The position numbers were made by a program, and so were the translations under genes. Below the pieces are notes generated by a model. It worked only from the letters and a program-made list of their open reading frames with translations, was not told where the DNA came from and searched no databases. 64,000 nt of DNA from Glandiceps talaboti (taxonomy: Eukaryota > Hemichordata > Enteropneusta > Spengelidae): assembly GCF_964340395.1 (NCBI RefSeq), contig NC_135556.1, forward strand, positions 9,215,001 through 9,279,000, written 5' to 3'. Within the stretch, counting starts at the first letter, position 1; the number at the start of each line of letters is the position of its first letter. This document shows, one piece after another, positions 51,413 through 62,048 of the stretch.

Positions 51413-52527
51413 TAGCACAACTGTACAGTTGTTAAAAATGTTTATCAATATGTTAGTCCATGCTAACAATAGGTGTTCATTTGCTGAATGACTATCCAGT
51501 TGCCTCTCCAACCATGTTGCTATCTTTACGATGTATGCTATCATTTGGCGGTTGCTATGGGCGTGGTCATGTTGTTAGATATATTCGCATACATTTGTGT
51601 ATGTTTTTGTTCACTTGTTTATGAATTCCTGATATTATCTTTGCAATATACGTGATCATTTGGCTGTTGCCATAGGTGTGGTCTTGTTGCTAGGCATATT
51701 TACATACATTTTTTGAATGTTTATTCAATTGTCTATTAAACCCTGTTGTTACCTTTGTGAAATACACGACCGATTGGCTGTTGCTATGGGCGTGGTCATG
51801 GTCGCTATCGAATTTGCATACATTTTTTTGAATGTTTACTCACTTGCCTCCCAGATGATGATGTTATTTGGCCAAAAATGCTGCCATTTGGTTGTTGCTA
51901 AGGGCATGGTCATGGTTGCCAATTTGTCAAAATGTTTTGAAGAAAATCTGCAGAATAACACTTTCAGAAACATCTCACAAAGTTTCAGACTCACTGACCA
52001 TGTACTTTTTGAGATATAAGTTTTTGACCAAAAATGAACATTTTTACACCTAATATCACTTATGGAATCATTGTATGCTTAATATTTCTTTGTCCATAGA
52101 TCCCTAGATGCATTCCCATTAAACTTCAGCCCAATCTGCTCAGTAGATTTGGAATTACATATTTTTAACCAGAAAGACACATTTTAGCCCTAATTTGCAT
52201 ATTACTGATGGCATTATCATGCCATGAACAAATCTTACTTTACACCCCCTTAAGAATGTTCCCACCAAATTTCCCACCAATCTGCCCAGTAGTTTCTGAG
52301 TTTAACTTTTTTGACCAAAAATCACATTTTTTTACCCAAGTCATGCAATCATTTTGATTTGAACAATTTCCCAACTAGACACCCAAGATAATGGACCCAC
52401 AAAATATCATGGCAATCGGTTCAGCGGTTTTTGACTTAAGTTGTTTACACACATCCACACACACTGGCAGTCAGACAGAGGCCGGGCGATCCCTATAGCA
52501 CTACTGAACCTCAGTTCAGTTGTGCTA
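51413..52527. mobile_element. Helitron/HINE-like non-autonomous element
   Basis: About 1.1 kb, absent at the same place in the other units. Short inverted ends (TAGCACAACTG left, CAGTTGTGCTAA right), a hairpin (ACTGAAC...GTTCAGT) just before a CTAA 3' end and an A/T-rich target recall Helitron-type elements. Inside are four units of 114-115 bases with GTTGCTATGGGCGTGGTC at 51551, 51665, 51780 and 51894. The assignment to Helitrons is an inference; the insertion itself is well supported by the empty site. Confidence 0.5.
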
Positions 52528-53100
52528 AAAATAAAGCTTATACCAAGCCTCATTGCAATTTTGTCCATCCACTCAAACTTGACAGCCAGAGAGACACCTC
52601 CTATTATCTTTCTGAACATAGTGTATTTATTGCTTCAACCGCTTTAAGGCAATTAATGCATAAAACGTCACATGTGTATCCATATTAAATCACATATGTT
52701 TAATTTTGTTAGGATATACATGTATACAATTCTAGTAACATAATCTGAAACATATATGAGCAGAAGTTAATATCTGACTATAAAATATTTGAGGACAACC
52801 CTGTATATATTGAAAGTCAAATAGACTATATAGATAAGATCTCTTTTCCCCCCAATTTTGGCTTATGACAAAACTGTACAATTTATCGTTTATTCTGCCT
52901 TTGCGACATGATTCCCTACATGTGATAATTTGACGTGGGTCTAGCACTATTACAGACATTTAGAATATCTGGAAAAAGGGTGTTTTATGAGGCCTTATAG
53001 AATAAGAATTTCAAAGTTGCATTAACATGAGAAAATTGTGATGTTGTCAACATTTACTTGGCACTGTCCAATTTAGACAATGGAATTATAGGAAAATATA

Positions 53101-53368
53101 ATAATAATAACAATAATAATAATAATAATAATCTTTATTTATACTGGATAATTCTTTAAGCATATAAACACTTGTCTCCCAAGAAGTCCAGTGAGGGTCA
53201 TCCCTCATGGGTTCAGTGTTAATGCAGGAGGGAACCAGAGTACCCGGGGAAAACCGAACGACGCTCTTCTTACTTACAGCGTGGTAAATTTTATCGAACC
53301 CTGAATGGGCTTCTAACCCCGACCGCAGTGGTAAGAGGCAAGTGGTTTAACCACTCGCCCACCGACAA
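53101..53368 (-). mobile_element. tRNA-derived SINE with (ATT)n tail
   Basis: On the minus strand it begins GTCGGTGGGCGAGTGGTTAA, an A-box-containing tRNA-like head. A B-box-like GGGTTCGATAAA and a conserved central part near TTTTCCCCGGGTACTCTGG follow, ending in AAATAAAG plus (ATT)n (53101-53132 on the + strand). The same tail type is seen on the LINE at 16533-17460, which suggests mobilisation by a CR1/L2-like LINE. Inserted in the unit between genes 3 and 4. Confidence 0.75.
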
Positions 53369-54223
53369 CAACTGACAAAAAGTAAATGTGCAAAACCCTA
53401 GGTAAATGTGCGGGTGTTATAAAAAGCATATATAACTAGGCCAATATCATCACTTCATTAACAACACTATTGTCTATACTAGCTTGGTCTACTTCATGCT
53501 GCATTTCTCAATTGTCCTAGACAAAGAAAAGAATAGAAACGATGGTTAATAGCATGGCAATAAGAAGGCAAAAGAAACATATGATATAAATGATGATATA
53601 CACAAGAAACCAGGATGACAAAGAAGATAAAACAAGGCGTATGTAACTTAAGTAGGTATAGTTTTGTTAAAAGTTACCACTGAACAATCTAATTTTCCTA
53701 GATCCTCAAGAGTAAGACATTATAGTTTGCTTTAACAAGTTGATCCTAGCGAATATTTTTGTGAAATACATTTAGACAGATTTGAATGGATATTCCTATG
53801 GTTTAAAGTGGCCATATGGAAGAGGATATGCATTTACTTTGGATTTTTTAATTCATTAAGTAATTCTTATCATAAATTCTAACATAAAAAAACACATGCG
53901 AAGTCTTTGTAACTCAATAAATTGCAAAAGTACATAAATGTGTAAAATGTGTTATTGTATTTACAATAACAAACATTTTACCAATTTTTAAAAGCTTTTT
54001 GCAATGTATTGAGTTACAAATACAAACTTAGTCAACATTGTTTCACATTGCTTTTTCAAGTAGGAATCCATGATAAATTTGTTTTATAAATTAAAAATCC
54101 AAAAGAAATGCACAATCCTCATCCACATGGTCACTTTAACAGAATAATTTTAGTAAAGTATGAGAAACTGAGGTACTTAACTTTACTGGAAGAGTTCATT
54201 ACACTGTAACAGGACAGTGCAAG

Positions 54224-55794
54224 TTATGAAACTCTTGCTAGAATTAGTTTACATTCCTTACATTGAACTACTGTGAACACTATCAAATTACCTACCAAAT
54301 TCATCTCCACTACATTGTTGAACTTCATTTGGCCTGACTTCAATGGGGAAACTGCTGCCTTATGGGAGCAAATTGATGGAACATCAAAAATTGACGGGTC
54401 CTTGATTCCTGGGGTGATGTTCACATAAGTTCCACCAGTTGTATATTGGACTGAAAGGATAAAAATATCATGTCCCCTGTATAAATATTTTTTAAATAAA
54501 CATGATGTACTCACAGCTCTTCTATGATAGAGGGATGTCTGAGGTGTCACTTCTTACGGCACCTACTCATGCTTGCCTAAAAACATGCCAACCTACTATA
54601 CCATATACAAACAAGATAACTTAAGACAAGATGATAACTTATCAATGCCTGAGGGATATATATATATATGCTCGCACAGAAACATATATAATTTCACATC
54701 ACATATACAATACATGTATACATTGTATGCAAAAATAGACAGCTGATAGAAATAAATGAAATAACACATCAGTAAGATTTAATATGAAGAAATTGTAAGA
54801 CAAGTTAAGCTAAGCTAAAAAACAGTTGACAAATTGATGATAACAATTATAATCGGCATAGAAAATAGATAAAGAGCCGGACCAGGCTCTGTTGTGACTT
54901 TGGTATTTAATTAAAGTATAGTAAACACTATAAGTGGTAAAAAAAATGTCATAGTAATTTGTAGAAACGAATTGTTTTTAAATCGACTGCTCCTCTCAGT
55001 GTGTCTACACAGTAACAAAATAGCATTCACACAAGACACCATGAATATGGCTTGATTTCTTTCTTTACCACTATTTCTTAAGTTTATTGTCGTTATTGTC
55101 TTTCATTTGTTCCATGATGAAGCACCTCATTCACATAAAGAACATCACAAATGTAAACATACAACAATAAACAAACAACACACAGTGGTTAATTAAAGAA
55201 ATCAAGCCATATTCACTTCCTCACATTTCAACGGCATGACTGAAACATACACACATGTATTTGTCAGTTAATTTGACAGTGTTGTAACATGCTGGTAAGA
55301 TGCCTGTGTTTTTATTACAAGTATGGTACTACACTAACTGTTATCAAATTGTATGTACTAACTGTTATCAAATTGTATGTCAGTACTGACAGTAGATGAG
55401 TATATTCTCTGTCATATTAACTTACATGTCCCAGCTTCATCTCCGCCCACTACTTGCAAAGCCAAGGGTATGCATTGGTTTGTGACAGTCATTACATACG
55501 TCTGTATCTGTCCCAACTGTTTCACGGTGTATTTGTACTCACTACCTTTCAGTTTACCCATTGCATAATCATATGTCCCAAGCAATTCTGCATCATCTAA
55601 AATACCATAACATTTGTTATCATTCAATGCCATATTACAATGATTGAGGACATAGCACTGTGGTATGCTAAACGTATGGAGTAACATGGAATTCATGTAC
55701 ATGATGGGTATACTATAAAATATTACCTACATGAATATTAAATCGTGATGATAACAATTTTGGTGCGCGCACACACACACACACACCTACCCAC

Positions 55795-55829
<35 letters not shown>

Positions 55830-55910
55830 CATGTTTGCATACACACATGCATATAATACACACACATGCATACATACATATATACATACATACATACATA
55901 CATATATACA

Positions 55911-55942
<32 letters not shown>

Positions 55943-58369
55943 CATCCATACATACATACATACATACATACATACATACATACATACGTGCACTCACTCA
56001 CTCACTCACTCATTCATTTTGTACATTCATTCATTCATACATACCTGGAATACATGCTATATCCTCAAGGGTCGTTTCTATTGGAAATTTTGTACATGTA
56101 GTGCCATCAATAATCATGTATTGCACTCCCTGAAACCAAAGAGAACATAAAGTGAATGTTTACAACATCTAGGTGATAATGATATTCTATGGGACTGCAA
56201 CATTTAAAACGCTCCATAGATAATCAATTTAGTTAAAACCTGAGACCTGAGACTTGAATGCATATTTGCCTACTGAGTTCCAAGCACACACACACCTGTT
56301 CAGTATTTTATCGTCCCATCCAAACTTGAAAGAATCATTTTAAACTAGTCTTTCAAAATAACTTTAACGTTGTGTATGCATATTAATGGCTAGTTCCTAT
56401 ACAGTATCATTACGATTTACACCTCAACTCACACTTACCAAGTTAGAAAACAAGTTGGCATCGAGACTATTATATGCATATTATCGGATCTATGTACTAC
56501 TATCACAGTCCCTCTATCATGATAGGTTTATGCAGAGGCACTCCTGAATTTGCTTACAGAGAATCACGACGATGCCATCACATCAGGCAGAACAGCGAGC
56601 AACAAAGTTGCTGTTTAACCATCGATCTCCGTTGTCGTAGTTCTCTATGATCTAGCAACTTCACGAATGCCTGTGTGCCATGGATTCATGCATGCACACC
56701 CTTCTGTGCTCTTATGTCACTTCCTACCTCTGGATGTATATACTACAGGTTCGACACCACAGGCACTTGTTTCCCCGAGATATGTATCAGAATGTTTCTT
56801 TATACCCTTTAGTTGTCAAAATTTGACTAGGTGTTTGACGTACAGGATTAGCAGTCCTCTACCGGAGCTAATATTACAGTTTGTGTGGTGGGGTGGGGTG
56901 AGGGTTTGGGGTGGGGTGTACAACAACAGACAAGTGTCTATGGTATAACGTCAGACCACTAACGTCTGAGGTATAACCAACTCCTTGTCTGAGTTGCAGC
57001 TGAAGCCTTATCAGTATTGGATAGTGTAAGACAAAGGGGGATTTAGAAAGTGTGAATTGGGTTGACCTTTGCAGTTCAAGTAAAACTCAAACCACTGACA
57101 ATGTTTTTACTGGTCTGAGAGTAAAACTAGTCCGGCAAAGTCAGAAACCATATCATATGCCTGCACATGGAAGTATACGGGAAGCCTCCATGGTCTCAAG
57201 AATGAAATGCAAGAGTACGGCCCGGACCAAAGTAGTTTGACAAAATTACGAGGAGAACTTAATTAAATTACGGAGAAAAATAGTTGTGGCCAGTAGTATT
57301 AAAAATCGGAGTGTCTGGTGACCGGCGCTTGTCAGCAGCATATAAGTCATACCACTGCATCATGAATGGAGTACTGACTGCACAGTAAGGAGGGCACAAC
57401 TATTACCATTCAAAAGAAATGGTAAACATTTAAAAAACGAATTTTACACATATCTTCATATGAGCTACACTATAATATAAGAGACGTCTCGTTGTTCAGC
57501 CATATCAAGGCTTGTGAATGTTGTAATACAACTTGTATGGCTTATTTGTTTCGCCATGAACACTGCATGCTGTGTGTGTCCTCATCCCAGTGTGTACACT
57601 TTTATCTCAGGACTCAGTATTACCATGGAAGTATAAGTGGGTTATACTTCCATGGTATTACATATCATCACCTAGCCTGGCAAGGGGTAAGACAGTGTGT
57701 ACTTTATCATATACAAATTACAATATCCCCGAACTGTATCTCGCGGTGAGTGGACTTGCGCGATCACAGAAACGTTATTTTACCCCTTTCAATTTCATAC
57801 ACAATTGGCTAAAACACGTCAATCAATATTATCAACATTGTCGACATTTTGTCGTATTCTGATAGAAACATTCTGATACATATCTCGGGAAACAATAGTC
57901 CTGCTTGCACACGGAGTAATGCGAGACTAGATTCTGACAATTGTCCCTCTTAGAGTCAAGTAAGTAATATAGACTCGTGCACCGTCTGTAAGCAGGACTA
58001 GGGAAATAAGTGCCTGTGTTCGACATGTGTCGAACTTCGTAGCATCTCACCACTAGCGAAGTGGTATGAGGTATATACATGATAATAGATATACATCCAG
58101 AGCTAGTTGCATACCTGGTTGAAATCTGTAATCGACTTCAAGTGCGTCACTGTACCACCACCACTGCGTATGGTTTCTTCGAAGGCCACCTTCTTGTTTG
58201 TGATATCGGCATGAAGACTCATGTTTGTATCCTGCAATTCGGCAAACTTATACGCCGGGTAGTAGATACCACCACGTACGTTCATGCGACACTCGTATTG
58301 TTCAAACGGGGGACAGCAAATAGAAGCTGTGGCGTAAACGACAAAACTCAGGATTAGTAGAATCTTCAT
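54224..58369 (-). CDS. EPDR1-like: Ependymin-related secreted protein 4
   Basis: Exons 58115-58369, 56045-56129, 55426-55596 and 54224-54450 give a 245-residue precursor with an intact frame and GT-AG introns in phases 0, 1, 1. Signal peptide MKILLILSFVVYATAS, then CCPPFEQYECRM with Cys27 present. Exon 1 is one codon longer than in the others (RSGGGT). It has the most amino-acid changes: the NGS sequon in exon 3 is lost (KGS), EDC is changed to NQC, and GIKDPSIFDVPSIC replaces the Val form. The NIT sequon is kept as NITPG. Expected to be a secreted glycoprotein like the others. Confidence 0.87.
55770..56012. repeat. Compound microsatellite beside exon 2, gene 4
   Basis: CA, CATA and CACT blocks, about 240 bases, ending about 33 bases from the exon 2 donor. 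Confidence 0.95.
57621..57657. repeat. Perfect 16-bp hairpin in intron 1 of gene 4
   Basis: TACCATGGAAGTATAA and its exact reverse complement are separated by five bases (GTGGG). Not seen in the other three introns. Confidence 0.6.
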
Positions 58370-58391
58370 GGTTGTTCGGGTGATCTGAGCG

Positions 58392-58510
58392 CACTGAACT
58401 CAAAATTTAGCCTTGCAGACCTTTACATAGTCTGTGACACACCGATCGCTCAACAAATACCTGTCTGTGTCCTATATGACGTTATGGTCATATGATCCGA
58501 TCATGCTGGG
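58392..58510 (-). promoter_or_regulatory. Promoter of ependymin-related gene 4
   Basis: TATGTAAAG at 58421-58429 and Inr-like TTCAGTG at 58392-58398 (minus strand), about 34 bases apart, followed by the ATG at 58369. GACCATAACGTCAT and GATCATATGACC-type sites lie upstream. Confidence 0.5.
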
Positions 58511-60560
58511 GTCATGTGCAGTAAACATTGGTGACGTACTTCGGAATGTTCCATTATTTTCAAGGGATCAACATATGTTATGTTTAGGACGATTTCTGTT
58601 GACCGCAATTGTTGGAGCAGATAACAGCAGATTTTTGGTGGAGTCTTTTAAATGTTGATACAATTATGAATTTGGCCTAAGTATTTCTTATAGGTTATTT
58701 TTTAACCCATCCAATTCGACATATGGAAATCCAAGATGGCGGACATTTCCCAAGATGGCCGCCATTATCTCATGTATTTCTATATTTTACCTATAATTTG
58801 ACAGAGTCGTCCGATTTTGGTGATTTTAGTGTCACAAGAAACTGTATTCATGCAATCTTGCTATTATAAAGTGTAGCATGTGCAGTTCTTATTGGTTTCC
58901 GCTGAGAGGTTTTATTAAACAAAGCTGATGAACGGTAACTTGAATCTGGCTATGTATGTATTTATAATTTTATGTTTATTTTTCACATTGCTAATTATGT
59001 AATTCTTTGGTCTTTTTACTGGCAATGGCTGGATCTATCGCACAAAACCAGATTATGATGACTCTACTGGTGGAAACTATTGTGATCAGAATCTGTATCT
59101 GTTGTAATAATGGCTGATGATGTCATTCTACATATTGATGGGATTGTAGGCTGTTTTGGTATGATCAATGGATGCGTGACCCACTGTAGAGGCAACGATG
59201 ACTGACAAAAACACGTACAGCGTGACAATCCTGTCATCCATTCGACAATATTAAATGTCGCTAACCATAAGCTTAATTCCGTTATCAAACCAGATATAGG
59301 GCCTAAACTTATCCACCAGGGCAAAGAGCGGGCGTATATTAGATTGCTCTTCACGCATTGTCTAAATGCAAAATATTGAACCCCATGCATGAAACCTATA
59401 GACTATACCAATGCATGCAAAAATGCATTCTTAAAAAATTAACTAATTACTAAAAGTCATTAATTATGCAAATCAAACAACTCTAACAGTTACATCAACA
59501 AACATTTAACATATGCGCTTATGGTTGAAGTATGGACAATTGTGATATTGGATTTGGAGAGTGCATTCTTAAGATAAAGCATAATTACTGAAAATCATTA
59601 ATTACACAAATGACTTATTAAAACTAAATTCCACCCTCGAGCCCCTATAAATTTGTTGAAATTCAAGGACTTCAACTAAAAGAGTGCTGTCTGGTGTTAT
59701 TTTAACATGTCAAGGTGATAAAAAATGCCCTCTTCTGAAAATAATTGAAATTTTCGTTCAGAATTCTAACACCGAGGAAAATTCTCAAAGTATAGTTGCA
59801 TATGCCATACCATTTAAAATTGTTTTAGCACTCATATGAAAAATTACAGTATACTTATAGTTTCACTTCATGTAACAAAACGCCACATGTTAGTATCCGT
59901 GCCATAAAAAGTTAGCTATATATATTACCAGCTTTGTTTTCATCATGTATTTAATATTTATAATCAGTATTTACAAGTTATGAATATATCAGTGCAATGA
60001 AACCTGTCAGAGATTTATTTTCAGCTCACCAAGTTACAGTATCATCCCAGTATCTGGTATGCTTTCACTGATTTATATTCTAGATGATTTGGTCCCAATC
60101 CCATGTTAGTTTTTAGACAAACCCACGCACCAAATATCGGGACAGTCTGCTTAGAAGTGTATCTATATTAATGAGTAACTTGGCAAAATGCTCTTAAACA
60201 GATCAAACACGTCACTATTAAGTTAAATTGATAATTGGAACGCCGAGACAAATGGAGTTAAATAAACATGGTATATCTGGGTTTAGTCATGGCCAGGTAT
60301 GTGACGTCATCACTTCATTAATCATTTCCCCTTTTTAATGTCACTCGACAGTACATGTAACAAGTATGGAGGTGGGAAGGACACAAGTATGCATATTGCA
60401 ATGAGTATGAAAGCAAATATGTAGTTTTCAAGGCCAGATACCTTTTAAATAGATAGCTATGTGTCAGCATTACAAGTATAGCCTACAAGCCGTGTTATGA
60501 TCAATGAAGTTGGGGTTCACGTAATAGAATATTCTGCACTATGTAATAGTCAATGAATAT
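58511..60560. other. Start of a fifth duplication unit
   Basis: Carries the dead TMEM272 exon copy, a shortened tandem-repeat element (59340-59630), a stretch matching 24250-24450 (59640-59900) and one matching 25060-25200 and 50090-50220. No intact gene. Confidence 0.6.
59022..59189 (+). pseudogene. Dead copy of TMEM272 last exon (after gene 4)
   Basis: Reads GWIYRTKPDYDDSTGGNYC and then meets stop codons in the membrane helix (CTGTTGTAATAATGG). The acceptor AG is changed (ACTG instead of ACAG). This is the most decayed copy. Confidence 0.85.
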
Positions 60561-60561
60561 A

Positions 60562-62048
60562 TAGTATCCTAGTATCTGATCTCTCCGATAAAATGGATGA
60601 TGGATACACTACCTTCGGTATATTTATTGACCTAAAAAAAGCTTTTGACACGATTGATCATGACATTCTTCTTCAAAAACTATCCCACTATGGTATCAGA
60701 GGACATACTCTCCACTGGTTCCGTAGCTATCTTGAAAACCGACAGCAAGTGGTTAATATAAATGGAATTTCGTCATCCCCAATGCAGGTGAAATGTGGCG
60801 TACCTCAAGGATCCATACTTGGATCTATTCTCTTTCTCTTATACATTAATGACATTACCTCCTCAACTGATGCCTTTACTTTTCGTCTTTTTGCTGACGA
60901 CACCAACCTCTTCAGATTTATGGATACCCCCTCCATTGATTTAAATGATATCAATGGTCATTTTAACAAGGTGTATGCGTGGTGTCGCGCAAATAAACTC
61001 ACTATTAGCTTAGATAAAACCAATTACATGATCATCAAAACCCAACAGAGACAGGTAAATGCTAATGGTTCCCTGGCTATTGGCAACACAACTATAGAAA
61101 GTGTATCCTCAGCCACATACTTGGGTGTCTCAATTGACCCATCATTAACTTGGAAATCTCATGTTGAGAAAGTACGTAACAAGGTTAGTCCTATAATAGG
61201 CATTATCTCACGTATCCGTCATTATGTTCCAAAATCAGTTCTTCTTTTAATTTACAACAGCCTCATCCTGCCCCAATTCAGCTATTGTATAGAAATCTGG
61301 GGAAATACATATTCGACCACTTTGAAACCTCTCCTTCTTCTTCAAAAGAAGCTTGTCAGACTTATAACTTTCTCTAGTTTCGATGCCCCCTCCACTCCCC
61401 TGTTTTCCCGACTTGGTATTCTTAATATCCATAAGCTTTGTAAACAATATTCCTGTTTGTTCTTATTTGACCTCAATAACAGTCATTACGCCCGTAATCT
61501 TCACCATTACATACCCCAACCCGTGCCTCACAATTACTTAACTCGTTCATGTCTCAGTGGAAACCTGCCAGTCCCTAAGGTAAAGCTCACGGTCAGCAAA
61601 CACAACTTCAAATATGCTTGTACTCAGCACTGGAATTCACTCCCAACAACAATAAAACTTATTTCTAATAGACACCAATTAAAAAAACAGTTAAAAATAC
61701 ATCTTTTCACAGAGTAATGTTTTTTTTTGTAACTTGCCAAATGTTCCTTTGTACTTAGACTTATCCGCATTTTCCAATTAGCCCTCTAGTCACATTGTAT
61801 TTATTTTCACATTTCTTGTAAATAGTAGTTTTTAGTAGTTACATTGTATTTCACTATTTCTCGTATCAAGTATTATAATTTAAGTAGTAGGTTGGATCAT
61901 GGACACGACTAGGTATGCTTACCTATTTCCATGGTCCCCACCAGAGTTAATATATTTTATTATCATTTTTTTTTCTGTATTCGAACTTTTGTCTTTTCTT
62001 TCGTGATTGTTTAACTTTGGTGAAATAAAGATTCATTCATTCATTCAT
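60562..62048 (+). mobile_element. 5'-truncated CR1/Jockey-type LINE with (ATTC)n tail
   Basis: The + strand frame 60593-61717 (374 codons) is uninterrupted. It shows the RT motifs FIDLKKAFDTIDHDIL, GVPQGSILGSILFLLYIND, the catalytic FADDT and SLDKTNYMI, then the post-RT region ending LTRSCLSGNLP, QHWNSLPTTIK and LKIHLFTE. About 300 bases of 3' UTR with AATAAAG precede an (ATTC)n tail (62031-62048). The endonuclease and the N-terminal part of RT are missing (5' truncation). The element interrupts unit sequence that is continuous at about 50565-50575, so the empty site is known. The absence of stops suggests a fairly recent insertion. Confidence 0.9.

Larger units (their letters stand above)
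49511..54223. other. Unit between ependymin genes 3 and 4 (TMEM272 exon copy missing)
   Basis: The sequence passes directly from promoter flank to a stretch matching 22040-22440, then to one matching 24955 onward. The TMEM272 exon copy and the tandem-repeat element seen in other units are deleted. It gained a Helitron-like element (51413-52527) and a SINE (53101-53368). Common unit sequence resumes at about 53430. No intact gene. Confidence 0.6.

Noticed and set aside
53300-53368. Possible tRNA gene
   Set aside because: The A-box-like head belongs to a SINE: the anticodon arm is not convincing, the B box is degenerate and a SINE body with (ATT)n tail follows.
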